Positions 29,301 to 36,908 of a stretch of DNA of 64,000 nt are shown here, one piece after another. The notes under the pieces were generated by a model. That model was not told the origin of the DNA. It was given only the letters and a program-made list of their open reading frames with translations, and made no database searches. The translations under genes were made by a program, and so were the position numbers. Source of the stretch: Photobacterium kagoshimensis (lineage in GTDB: Bacteria; Pseudomonadota; Gammaproteobacteria; Enterobacterales; Vibrionaceae); the NCBI RefSeq assembly GCF_050337045.1, contig NZ_JAKJSO010000008.1, forward strand, positions 558,001 to 622,000, given 5' to 3'. Positions within the stretch are counted from its first letter, which is position 1; each line of letters opens with the position of its first letter.

Positions 29301-29772
29301 ACCATCATTGGATGATTTATTAAAGCAACAAACTGAAGTTGAGCTGCGCGTACCCGCATTGATCCCTGATGATTTCATCCCAGATATCAATACCCGCTTG
29401 TCACTATACAAACGTATTGCAAGCACCAGTGATGAAAATGCGATCAATGAAATGAAAGTTGAGCTAATAGATCGCTTCGGCCTACTACCCGAAGCGACAA
29501 CGAACCTGTTAGCATTGAACAAAATCAAACTGAAAGCGGCAGGTATTGGCATTAAGCGTATTGAAGCAGGTGAAAAAGGTGGGTATCTTGAATTTAATCC
29601 TGATGCCAATATTAACCCGACTTTCCTTGTTGGTCTGTTGCAATCACAGCCTCAAAAATACCGTATGGAAGGGCCAACAAAGTTGAAATTAGCTACACCG
29701 CTAAGCAATAACAAAGACCGCATCAAGTTTGTTGACGATGTCTTAACACAGTTTGTTGAAAACCGCTTATAA
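26317..29772 (+). CDS. mfd: Transcription-repair coupling factor Mfd
   Basis: Mfd removes RNA polymerase stalled at DNA damage and recruits UvrA. At 1151 residues it is full length. The N-terminal UvrB-like region is followed by the polymerase-interacting domain (around VHIDHGIGRFKGLQ and the KLYVPVASLHLIGRY segment), then the helicase with Walker A GDVGFGKTE (about 632), the DEEH box (about 732), LTLTATPIPRTL, and the QLRGRVGRS motif VI, and the C-terminal TRCF domain. It follows the PilZ gene by 10 bases and precedes csiV by 29, so the three may be one transcript. Confidence 0.98.
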   Translation: MKTESILAIPHPQKAGDKRFVGNLSGAALALSIAELANEHQGPLLVVVADSQSALRLQPEVSQFTTHDVSVFPDWETLPYDNFSPHQDIISDRLACLYKLPTQNSGVLLIPVSTLLQRLTPQSFLHQHALLVSNGDRLSLEKLRIQLEASGYRHVDQVMEHGEYASRGSLVDLYPMGSNHPYRIDFFDDEVDSIRQFDPENQRSTGEINEIHLLPAHEFPTDEIAVENFRMRWRERFEARREPESIYQQVSKRTWPAGIEYWQPLFFEQTETLFDYLPDSSLLVTVGELESPVDQFLADAEYRYDQRRVDPLRPLLPPAELWLGKDEMFAGFKPLPQVRLRHEAEPEKAGRYNPALEAVPELTINHQLKEPFAELRRFIEQFNGKVIFSVASEGRREALLDLLARIKLRPMVCQNLTEALQAPSEHTLIIGAAENGFILADANIALICESDLLGERVIQRRRREEKKTINADTIIRNLAELQVDQPVVHIDHGIGRFKGLQTLEAGGLKTEYVTLEYQGGAKLYVPVASLHLIGRYSGGAEETAPLHKLGGEAWTKARKRAAEKVRDVAAELLDVYAKRELKPGHKFILDREGYADFSAGFPFEETHDQALAINAVLSDMCQAKAMDRLVCGDVGFGKTEVAMRAAFVSVDNNKQVSVLVPTTLLAQQHFENFRDRFANTPIRVEVLSRFKTAKEQKQIMADVEEGKIDILIGTHKLLNASIKYHDLGLLIVDEEHRFGVRQKEKIKSLRADVDILTLTATPIPRTLNMAMSGMRDLSIIATPPARRLAIKTFVRERDDVVVREAILREIMRGGQTYFLHNEVDSIEKTVEELTKLVPEARITFAHGQMPERELERIMSDFYHQRFNVLVCTTIIETGIDVPTANTIIMNRADNLGLAQLHQLRGRVGRSHHQAYAYLLTPHPKRMTKDAVKRLEAIASLEDLGAGFTLATHDLEIRGAGELLGDDQSGQIQSVGFTLFMEMLEQAVEALKEGKEPSLDDLLKQQTEVELRVPALIPDDFIPDINTRLSLYKRIASTSDENAINEMKVELIDRFGLLPEATTNLLALNKIKLKAAGIGIKRIEAGEKGGYLEFNPDANINPTFLVGLLQSQPQKYRMEGPTKLKLATPLSNNKDRIKFVDDVLTQFVENRL

Positions 29773-29801
29773 TTGAATGCACTAACGTGCGGAGTATTAT
29801 C

Positions 29802-30647
29802 TTGAAAAAGTTTATCTATTTACTGCTTTTAGTAGTAAGTTGGCCAAGTTTTGCGGCACGACAATTTGATATCGAAGTCATTTTGTTTAAACGCAACATA
29901 AACCCAGAACAAGTCAATGAGTCATGGCCTGATACCCAACAAGCCATCGACTTACGTGGCACGATTGCATTTAGTGATAAAGACCGCCTTTCAGCAAAAG
30001 GGGTGCGTGTTTTATCACCAAGTCAGTACCAACTAAACAGTGAATATAACAAGCTAAAAAATCATGCGGGGTTTACGCCTCTCGCGCATATTGCTTGGCG
30101 CCAGGGTGATCAAGGTAAAGGGGCTGCACCACGAATCCACCTAACGGCAGGTAAAGATTTCTCTGACCGTTACTTTGCTGACGGAACCTCTCGTGATGCT
30201 GTATCGTTATCAGCACCTCAAGATATAAGCACTGATGCTGCACCAAATACTGACAGCGGTATGGTTGTAACAACTGACAATGATGTAACAAGCGCTAGCA
30301 TCAATAACATCAACCAACCAGCAATCAATAAACCATTGTTTGAACTTGATGGTAAGCTACAAGTCTATGTACAGCATTATCTGTTTGTTGACGCTGATTT
30401 AGATTTGCGTGAACCTGGGCGACGTGAAGTGATTGTTGGTACAGAGCCACTTGAGATAGACACCTTAGGGGGAGAAGCTAATGTTCAAGTTGGCCACCTC
30501 CAGGAAGTAAAAAAACGTGTTGAAGTTGAAGAGTTCCTTAAAGACTTTCGTTTCAAGCAAACACGAAGAATGAAGAGCAGCGAAACACACTACTTAGATC
30601 ACCCATTGATGGGCATGATCATTCAAGTTCGCCGTGTTGGTGCTTAA
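29802..30647 (+). CDS. csiV: Peptidoglycan-binding cell-shape protein CsiV
   Basis: CsiV (DUF2803) was described in V. cholerae as a periplasmic peptidoglycan-binding protein needed for PBP1A activity through LpoA. I place the start at TTG 29802, because GGAG lies 7 bases before it and the protein then begins with a clean signal peptide (MKKFIYLLLLVVSWPSFAA); a GTG at 29787 is the alternative. The mature start RQFDIEVILFKR is the family hallmark. The middle (about 130-175) is a low-complexity Asp/Asn/Thr stretch. The C-terminal part ends HPLMGMIIQVRRV. It is the last gene after mfd, with a strong terminator. Confidence 0.88.
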   Translation: MKKFIYLLLLVVSWPSFAARQFDIEVILFKRNINPEQVNESWPDTQQAIDLRGTIAFSDKDRLSAKGVRVLSPSQYQLNSEYNKLKNHAGFTPLAHIAWRQGDQGKGAAPRIHLTAGKDFSDRYFADGTSRDAVSLSAPQDISTDAAPNTDSGMVVTTDNDVTSASINNINQPAINKPLFELDGKLQVYVQHYLFVDADLDLREPGRREVIVGTEPLEIDTLGGEANVQVGHLQEVKKRVEVEEFLKDFRFKQTRRMKSSETHYLDHPLMGMIIQVRRVGA

Positions 30648-30652
30648 GTTTT

Positions 30653-30678
30653 AAAACCTCGCTTTAGCGAGGTTTTTT
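30653..30678 (+). terminator. Terminator of csiV
   Basis: A 10-bp stem AAAACCTCGC/GCGAGGTTTT with loop TTTA and a T run lies directly after the csiV stop. Confidence 0.9.
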
Positions 30679-30703
30679 CTATCCAAACCCGCATTAGACA
30701 ACA

Positions 30704-31264
30704 ATGAATTTAGATTATATCTACCATACTCCTCGTCTTACTCTACGCCCTTACAAAAGTGCGGATCTACTGCCTCATCTTGAGGCGGTGCATGAATCAC
30801 TGCCTGAACTCACACCTTGGTTGGAATGGTGCGGTGACAGCTATAATCAGCACGATGCCAATGAGTGGATAGCCACCAGCCGAGTAAATTGGCGCTCTGA
30901 CGTATGTTACGAACTCGCAATTTTTGACCGATGTAGCGACACCTTTGTTGGCAGCATTTCACTCTATGATGTGCTATGTAACTCTAATTCCGCAAATGTA
31001 GGCTACTGGATCCGCTCGAGTCAACACCGAAAAGGGATCGCGTCTGAAGCGCTGTATGTCATTTGTCGCTTAGCTTTTATTTCGCTTGGATTAACCCGCC
31101 TTGATATTGTCACCCACCCCGATAACATTGCGAGCCAGCGGACAGCGTTATCTTCTGGGGCAAAATTTGAAGGGTTACTACGAAATAAAATAATGATGTA
31201 TGGGCAACCACTTGATGCCAACCTGTATTCAATCATACCGAGTGATACCAACTTGAATGAGTAA
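30704..31264 (+). CDS. GNAT N-acetyltransferase, RimJ/RimL type
   Basis: A 186-residue acetyltransferase fold. The start TPRLTLRPYKSADL is typical of the RimJ/RimL group, ANVGYWIRSSQHRKGIASEAL (97-117) holds the acetyl-CoA pyrophosphate loop, and RLDIVTHPDNIASQR is the usual late motif. RimJ/RimL enzymes acetylate N-termini of ribosomal proteins, but many relatives act on other amines, so the substrate is open. The start lies between the csiV terminator and an AT-rich gap; no strong ribosome site is seen. Confidence 0.9.
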   Translation: MNLDYIYHTPRLTLRPYKSADLLPHLEAVHESLPELTPWLEWCGDSYNQHDANEWIATSRVNWRSDVCYELAIFDRCSDTFVGSISLYDVLCNSNSANVGYWIRSSQHRKGIASEALYVICRLAFISLGLTRLDIVTHPDNIASQRTALSSGAKFEGLLRNKIMMYGQPLDANLYSIIPSDTNLNE

Positions 31265-31368
31265 ATGATCACAGCATTGCGCAGGAAAAATTGCTTAGCA
31301 CTAAGCTAAGATTAGTATAACGTTACTCGCGTATTATAATTTTAACTCAAACACTTAAAGGACAGCAT

Positions 31369-31842
31369 GTGTTCAAGATTATCGTAACCATTGCCATTAT
31401 TGGCTTCGTGATTTTTTTCATGTATCGCTCTCAAAGCAACAAAAAAGCAGCCGCTGTAAATATCCAAGCTGGCGAAGTCTTTCTTAGCGAAAACAAACAA
31501 AATGAAGATGTGCATACCACTGCATCTGGTTTGCAATATCAGGTGCTTCAAGCAGGCACTGGTAATGTTCATCCGAAAGCATCAGACAAAGTAACAGTGC
31601 ACTACCATGGCACTTTATTAGATGGTTCTGTCTTTGATAGCTCAGTCGATCGTGGTCAGCCAATTGATTTTGGGTTAAACCAGGTAATCGCAGGCTGGAC
31701 GGAAGGTGTTCAACTCATGGTTGAAGGCGAAAAAACCCGCTTCTTTATTCCTGCCAATCTAGCTTATGGTAACCGAGCAATTGGTAGCATTCCTCCAGGC
31801 TCAGTGCTTATTTTTGATGTAGAGCTCATCAAAATTAACTAG
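31369..31842 (+). CDS. Membrane-anchored FKBP-type peptidyl-prolyl isomerase
   Basis: The protein has 157 residues from a GTG start preceded by AAAGGA at good spacing. One N-terminal membrane helix (about 4-19) and a linker are followed by an FKBP domain (about 52-157). It shows the family blocks SGLQYQVL, VTVHYHGTLLDGSVFDSS, VIAGWTEGVQLM and IPPGSVLIFDVELI, so the active-site residues look complete. The FKBP domain probably faces the periplasm, anchored in the inner membrane, helping folding of exported proteins. It is similar to FklB/FkpA-type domains but shorter at the N-terminus. Confidence 0.92.
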   Translation: MFKIIVTIAIIGFVIFFMYRSQSNKKAAAVNIQAGEVFLSENKQNEDVHTTASGLQYQVLQAGTGNVHPKASDKVTVHYHGTLLDGSVFDSSVDRGQPIDFGLNQVIAGWTEGVQLMVEGEKTRFFIPANLAYGNRAIGSIPPGSVLIFDVELIKIN

Positions 31843-31873
31843 TCGTATTCATTTGATTAGTGAGCTACCAAAC

Positions 31874-31906
31874 AAAAAAAGACCGCCAAATTTGGCGGTC
31901 TTTTTT
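31874..31906. terminator. Bidirectional terminator between the FKBP gene and ndh
   Basis: A near-perfect palindrome (AAAGACCGCCAAA and its complement) has A and T runs on both sides. It serves the two convergent genes. Confidence 0.9.
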
Positions 31907-31994
31907 CATTAACTATCGATGGTGAAAAACAAGGTCGTCACTTATATGTTGAGCATGTTTTTTGATCAGCCCCCTGCTTATCCACTTAGCGTCA

Positions 31995-33284
31995 TTAGTG
32001 CAATTTCAGGTTTGGTCGTAATACACGGTTAATTCGACCAACCAGCATCATCAAGCCCGTCTTGAATACACCATGCAAAGCAATCTGATGCATTCGGTAA
32101 AGTGAAATATACACGATGCGAGCAATACGACCTTCGACCATCATAGAACCTTTGGTCAGGTTACCCATCAAACTACCTACCGTCGAGAAGCGACTTAAAG
32201 AAACAAGTGAACCATGGTCACTGTATACATAAGGCTTTTGCTCTCGATCAGTGATCTTTGCAACAATATTCGAAAAACAACGACTCGCCATCTGGTGTGC
32301 AGCTTGTGCACGCGGTGGCACAAAGCTACCATCGGCTTGCACGCAAGAGGCTAAATCACCAATTGCGTAAATGTCATCATCACGCGTTGTTTGCAATGTA
32401 GGCTTAACAACCAATTGGTTAATGCGATTAGTTTCAAGCCCTGCAATGTCTTTCATGAAGTCTGGTGCTTTAATACCCGCCGCCCACACCATGATTTGCG
32501 CAGGAATGTGTTCACCGTCTTTGGTTGTTAAACCAGACGCATCTGCTTTAGTCACCATAGTTGCAGTACGTACATTCACACCCAGCTTGGTTAATTCGCT
32601 GTGCGCAGCAGATGAAATGCGTGGTGGTAAGGCAGGTAAAATACGCTCACCCGCTTCAACCAAATTCACATTCAAACGTGAGCTATCTAGATCGCCAAAA
32701 CCGTAGTTTTGTAGCTCTTTAACCGCATTGTGTAATTCGGCAGAAAGCTCTACCCCCGTAGCGCCCGCCCCCACAATAGCAATATCAACGGTCTTCTGTT
32801 CTTTATTCGCATGAAGCTTTAAGAACTGATCGTTCATTTCGGTACGGAAACGGTGTGCCTGTTCAGGGCTATCAAGGAAAATACAGTTATCACGTACACC
32901 TTGAGTATTGAAGTCATTAGATGTTGAGCCAATTGCCATAACAAGGATGTCATACGCAAGCTCACGCTCAGGCATTAACAGTTCACCTTGATCATTGTGC
33001 AATTCAGATAAAATAATCGTTTTAGCGTCACGATTAATCTCTTGTAGACTTCCCATTTGGAAGTCGAAGTGATGGTTTTTTGCATGTGCGCGATAGCTGA
33101 GTGCATCGACACCTGCGTCCATCGAACCTGTTGCGACTTCATGTAAAAGCGGCTTCCATAAGTGGCTTGCTTTACGATCAACAAGCGTTACTTCTGCACG
33201 ACCTTTACGGCCTAATGTGCGGCCTAATTTTGTAGCAAGCTCAAGCCCACCGGCACCACCGCCAACAACGATAATTCGTGTCAC
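31995..33284 (-). CDS. ndh: Type II NADH:quinone dehydrogenase Ndh
   Basis: Ndh passes electrons from NADH to quinone without pumping protons; it is an FAD protein bound to the inner face of the membrane. The protein has 429 residues, with the FAD site IVVGGGAGGLELATKLG (5-21), the NADH site IVGAGATGVELSAEL (about 170), the conserved AAGIKAPDF and the second FAD motif DDDIYAIGDLASC, and a basic amphipathic C-terminus. The GTG start has GAGGAA six bases upstream. It heads a minus-strand series with ycfP downstream elsewhere in enterics; here ycfP lies upstream and reads the same way. Confidence 0.96.
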   Translation of the reverse strand: MTRIIVVGGGAGGLELATKLGRTLGRKGRAEVTLVDRKASHLWKPLLHEVATGSMDAGVDALSYRAHAKNHHFDFQMGSLQEINRDAKTIILSELHNDQGELLMPERELAYDILVMAIGSTSNDFNTQGVRDNCIFLDSPEQAHRFRTEMNDQFLKLHANKEQKTVDIAIVGAGATGVELSAELHNAVKELQNYGFGDLDSSRLNVNLVEAGERILPALPPRISSAAHSELTKLGVNVRTATMVTKADASGLTTKDGEHIPAQIMVWAAGIKAPDFMKDIAGLETNRINQLVVKPTLQTTRDDDIYAIGDLASCVQADGSFVPPRAQAAHQMASRCFSNIVAKITDREQKPYVYSDHGSLVSLSRFSTVGSLMGNLTKGSMMVEGRIARIVYISLYRMHQIALHGVFKTGLMMLVGRINRVLRPNLKLH

Positions 33285-33409
33285 GATTACTTCCTCTTTG
33301 ATTTATCGAATTTTTGTCTTGAATAGTTCGCCTTAGCTCTGGCTGACAACAGTAAACACTAAGACAAACTGACCATGAAATCTCACGATTTCAGAGGGCA
33401 AATAGATAG

Positions 33410-33434
33410 AAGGACCGATTTCAGATCAGTCCTT
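33410..33434 (-). terminator. Probable terminator of ycfP
   Basis: A stem AAGGACCGAT/ATCAGTCCTT (one mismatch) with a 5-base loop lies 17 bases past the ycfP stop. The T tract (CTATCTATTTG) is weak. Confidence 0.5.
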
Positions 33435-33450
33435 CAAGGGCGTAGGAGGC

Positions 33451-33993
33451 TTAGATTGTTTCTTTAAACGCTTTTATAGTTTGTAGATGCTGAGACAGTT
33501 TTTTAAATTTATGGGTTTGCGTCTCATCCCAGATGATCTTGTAATAATCACCGAGAACATCACTTGTGTGACGATTATCTAACACTTCATCCTGAGTTGA
33601 AAGTATGCACAGGCAATTACCTGCATTTTTTTCTCTAAATTCTGCAACACATTTCGTCGCTATGTCTAAATACTCTTCAGGTCGGTCAATTCTGCCTTCC
33701 ATGTTATTTTCTGGCTGTAAGTTCGGGTTAAAAATAACCTGTCTTATGCCACATAAAAAACCGATTCTCTCAGACCAGAAACCACCGAGACCAACACCAC
33801 ATATGATCGGAGCTTTATCACTCGACTCATCAATCAGCTTATGCACTTCCTTTAGTAGGTGTTGCATATCGTGTTTAGGATGGCGCGTGCTGTAGTTAAC
33901 AAACCGTACATCGGGATCGATAAACTGTAGTTGTAAAACCTTCTCGTGGTTACCTGGGCTTGTTGAATCAAAGCCATGCAGATAAATGATCAT
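33451..33993 (-). CDS. ycfP: YcfP, UPF0227 alpha/beta-hydrolase-like protein
   Basis: A 180-residue protein that begins MIIYLHGFDSTSPGNHEK and carries the G-x-G-x-G-G stretch GVGLGG (66-71) where esterases have the nucleophile elbow; the serine is replaced, as in other YcfP proteins, so catalysis is uncertain. NYSTRHPKHDMQ and LSTQDEVLDNRHT are family-like. It belongs to the hinT-ycfL-lpoB-thiK-nagZ-ycfP-ndh neighbourhood of enterics. The ribosome site GAGGGAG is covered by a possible long-range pairing (see the repeat at 34003-34089). Confidence 0.92.
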   Translation of the reverse strand: MIIYLHGFDSTSPGNHEKVLQLQFIDPDVRFVNYSTRHPKHDMQHLLKEVHKLIDESSDKAPIICGVGLGGFWSERIGFLCGIRQVIFNPNLQPENNMEGRIDRPEEYLDIATKCVAEFREKNAGNCLCILSTQDEVLDNRHTSDVLGDYYKIIWDETQTHKFKKLSQHLQTIKAFKETI

Positions 33994-34550
33994 CCTTTTC
34001 TCCCTCGGTTTATATATCTTGCAAAATTAATCTAACACGTTTCTTGAGGTTTAAAAGTCAATTGTCGGAATTTGTATGCAAAACCGAGGAATACTCCACA
34101 GTTCTTTTCATGCATCATTTTTGTCTCCTATCATCAATACTCAATGACTTGGCGACAATACAGCCTAACGCCACCTCAATTAGAGCGAATTTCCCTCTTA
34201 TAAATCACTTTTCGTTCGAAATCGAAGCGCGAAATAAAGTTCCTATCTAAAACAAACTGCTATGAAAAATAATTCGCACTATAACCTCATCATGTAATCA
34301 TATAAAAATATAATGCTTTGCTAACAATAGTGCTTACTCCAAGCTACAGGGTAGTAAAGACTGCAGTTTATTGCTATTGTCCTTCCGAATTTAAAACAGT
34401 GCTCAATTGGCATTTCCAAGTATAGAGCCGCGAGTGCCTAGCTTAACTTACAACAGGAATTAAACCGCCGACACGTAATAGGTAGTAGCCCGTACTCAGT
34501 TACAAAAGGCTCAGGTGGAAAAGCCAAGAACGCAAAATGAAGGCAATACA
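33994..34550. other. 557-bp region between ycfP and an unknown lipoprotein gene
   Basis: The region is AT-rich and divergent. It contains the ycfP leader repeat (34003-34089) and the presumed promoter of the plus-strand lipoprotein gene. I looked for a c-di-GMP riboswitch near 34440-34550, since a GGTAG-like string occurs, but its core is absent. No gene or RNA is supported. Confidence 0.5.
34003..34089 (-). promoter_or_regulatory. Inverted repeat that could mask the ycfP ribosome site
   Basis: On the minus strand, CCTCGGTTT (34089-34081) is perfectly complementary to AAACCGAGG (34011-34003), and the latter runs into the Shine-Dalgarno GAGGGAG of ycfP. If the transcript starts far enough upstream, the pairing would hide the ribosome site. 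This is an inference from complementarity only. Confidence 0.3.
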
Positions 34551-35786
34551 ATGAAAGTAAAACTTTTAGCAATTTCAGTTACAACAGCACTTCTTACGGC
34601 ATGTGGTGGTGGCGATCAAGCACCTCCTCCATCCCAACCGAAAGTTGCTGTACCTCAACTAACTGTCTCTGCAATTAAAGGAAGCGTGGCAAACCCAGCA
34701 ACGTCAACGACTGCAAAATACTCAGCAAGTCATGCAACGCGCAGTGCGACGACGTCATTTGATAAAATTAATACTGTCGACTGCACTGGAGCAATGAACC
34801 TTGCCAATATTTATAGTGTGGGCTGGGATGAGATGTTCAAAAAAGGGCTAACCTCAGATCAAATCCAAACGCTAACTGGCTTTTACGGTATCCATCTTGC
34901 TGAGGGACGGGTGGAATTCTCGCCTCATAGCGCCAAGCCTGTCGCAGCTAAAGACTGGATTAGCTACTTCTATTACACCGCAAACTTTCAAGAGTGTATA
35001 GCACGCGAACGTGGCCACGACAGTATCACCAAAGGTAATAACGGCATTACAGAATTGCGCCTTAAATACACGGTTGAAGCAAGTCAAAACACGCCATTGC
35101 AAACTCACGATAACTATACCGCGTGGCAAGAAGACACAGTTTCTAAGGATGTAACAGGCTTAGTGACTACCTTCACCACCGGCGACATTCAATCTAAAGA
35201 TCGCCTTAAGAGCTACCGCTGGGATACTGGCCGCGCCGTTGATTTCGTCTCTGCCAACGATATGTTTAAACACAGCTACTTCTTCGAAGAATATGATAAT
35301 AACGAAGTAACAGCACAAATTGTAGGCGGCAAACTTATCGATCATTACGGAAAAGCAAATGCGAGTGATCCTACAAAATTTTATGCTATTAACTTAATCT
35401 CTGCTCACTTCCCTGGTGTCGGCACCCAAGTCAGTTGGTGTATTCGAGGCAGTGAATATGCAGACAATAAAGAAACAGCTATTAGTGAAGCAAAATTCAA
35501 GCAAATCGTTAGCAGTGGTAACTTAGATACAGCCTACTGTGACCCATTTGACCCTAAGATTGGTAAAACGCGTTTCTACGATACGCACGGAGATGTGGTC
35601 GCTAAAGACTCAGCTATTGCTAACGAACTAAGCAATAAGCTCGCATCAGGTACTGTTGAAAAAGATAAGCTCGATAAATTGGTTAACAATAAAGCACTAT
35701 ACAGTGGCAAGAGCCAACAGGAATATTTCCAACAGACCTCCCTTGCCAATCAAGTTGATCAAATAAAGGCAGATCTTCAACCCTAA
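34551..35786 (+). CDS. Unrecognised secreted lipoprotein
   Basis: The protein has 411 residues from the ATG at 34551, chosen because GAAGG lies upstream and a lipoprotein signal follows directly (lipobox LTAC, acylated Cys18, then GGG). A longer frame from a GTG at 34515 would add 12 polar residues and spoil the signal. Residues 20-75 are a Pro/Ala/Ser/Thr linker. The globular part, from about 78, has exactly four cysteines (in VDCTG, FQECI, VSWCI, AYCDP), which may form two disulfides. The tail is helical and charged. I know no family for it. It stands alone, divergent from ycfP and convergent with the DUF6279 gene. Confidence 0.85.
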   Translation: MKVKLLAISVTTALLTACGGGDQAPPPSQPKVAVPQLTVSAIKGSVANPATSTTAKYSASHATRSATTSFDKINTVDCTGAMNLANIYSVGWDEMFKKGLTSDQIQTLTGFYGIHLAEGRVEFSPHSAKPVAAKDWISYFYYTANFQECIARERGHDSITKGNNGITELRLKYTVEASQNTPLQTHDNYTAWQEDTVSKDVTGLVTTFTTGDIQSKDRLKSYRWDTGRAVDFVSANDMFKHSYFFEEYDNNEVTAQIVGGKLIDHYGKANASDPTKFYAINLISAHFPGVGTQVSWCIRGSEYADNKETAISEAKFKQIVSSGNLDTAYCDPFDPKIGKTRFYDTHGDVVAKDSAIANELSNKLASGTVEKDKLDKLVNNKALYSGKSQQEYFQQTSLANQVDQIKADLQP

Positions 35787-35808
35787 TAATTAACACCAAG
35801 CTGACCAA

Positions 35809-35830
35809 AGGGCTCACCGATGTGAGCCCT
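35809..35830 (+). terminator. Hairpin after the unknown lipoprotein gene
   Basis: A perfect 9-bp stem (AGGGCTCAC/GTGAGCCCT) with a 4-base loop lies 22 bases past the stop. There is no T tract, so termination strength is uncertain. Confidence 0.55.
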
Positions 35831-35856
35831 ATCGCTATCCAAGTTAGTATTAACTA

Positions 35857-36771
35857 TTACTGATAAATCAATTTAGCAATATCTTTACGTAACCCAGTCA
35901 ATAAGCCTTGTAAGTGATCCCGCTGATCATCCGTTAAACTATGATTCAAGCGACGCATCACATCAAAGCGTCTATTAAGGTAAAAAAGCAGCTCTTTCTC
36001 TGCGGCGGGGTTTTCAAAGGCTAACAGCTGATGCACTGTCACTGTCAATTGCTGCTGAAAAGCACCTGATTGTGGTTCTGCCATGAGCGTTTTCCAATCG
36101 GATAAAAAGTTCTCACGTACCGAGAAGAACGTTGGTTCCATTTCTACTTGATAACCTGCGAGCTCCGTTAACAGCGCGCGCTGTTTGTTCGTTAGCGTGC
36201 CTAACCATTGTTTTGCCGTTTTTTGTAGTCCTGTACTGCGCTTTTTGATCTTCTGCTTGGTCGTCAATACAGCCCGCTCTTGGCGTAACTTTTCAATATC
36301 ACCTGCAATTTTTTTATTAAACTGCTGACGTTGCTGATCATTCAAAGACCGAAGCATGGAGGAAAATGTCGGCACGAAAATAGTTGCCGATTCTTGCCCT
36401 ATCGCAGTAAATTTATCGTGATATTGGCTAATTTGATGAAAACTAAGAGGCTGTTCAAGATCGACTTGCAGTGATGAAATTAAGCGGTGGATTTTGGGGA
36501 GTTCTTTTTGACGATGCTCTTCAAGTGCCTTATCTAAATTAGCTTCAAAAGCGCGCTCTTGTGCCGAATCAAGACTGACATAATCCGACACATAATAAGG
36601 GATCCAAAAATTAAGCGTATTATAACCAAGACGAAGTACGCACCCAGTTAACAAAATGGCAGCGATACTCACACTTATACATCGTAGACACACACTTAAT
36701 AAGGCGGTTTGCTTTGCTTTCTCTGCTGATTCAACAGCACTCGAGAATAAGGTCGATAAAATAGGCTTCAA
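35857..36771 (-). CDS. DUF6279 family lipoprotein
   Basis: The protein has 304 residues. The start is taken at the TTG at 36771, with GAGG about 6 bases upstream; this gives an unusually long N-region before the lipobox LTGC (Cys44), and a GTG at codon 27 is an alternative. The mature start VLRLGYNTLNFWIPYYVSDY, followed by SLDSAQERAFEANL, is the hallmark of DUF6279. The rest is helical, with heptad-like glutamine and charged residues, reminiscent of CpxP/Spy-type helical proteins but not the same family. It lies between the unknown lipoprotein and thiK, in the stretch where enterics have nagZ. The function is unknown. Confidence 0.82.
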   Translation of the reverse strand: MKPILSTLFSSAVESAEKAKQTALLSVCLRCISVSIAAILLTGCVLRLGYNTLNFWIPYYVSDYVSLDSAQERAFEANLDKALEEHRQKELPKIHRLISSLQVDLEQPLSFHQISQYHDKFTAIGQESATIFVPTFSSMLRSLNDQQRQQFNKKIAGDIEKLRQERAVLTTKQKIKKRSTGLQKTAKQWLGTLTNKQRALLTELAGYQVEMEPTFFSVRENFLSDWKTLMAEPQSGAFQQQLTVTVHQLLAFENPAAEKELLFYLNRRFDVMRRLNHSLTDDQRDHLQGLLTGLRKDIAKLIYQ

Positions 36772-36908
36772 TACTAACCTCGCTAATCCTTGGCGTCAGT
36801 TTTTTACTCAATATTGAAGGTACGTATGTCGCACCTTTAATGATCAATATAGACCGCTAGCATCAATAGAAATTACATTCCTTGTAACTTCATTCATCTA
36901 TGGTGCTT

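Noticed and set aside
34440..34550. A possible c-di-GMP riboswitch before the unknown lipoprotein gene
   Set aside because: A GGTAG-like string and an AAAGCC string occur, but the conserved GGACGCAAAGCC-type core and the paired arms do not.
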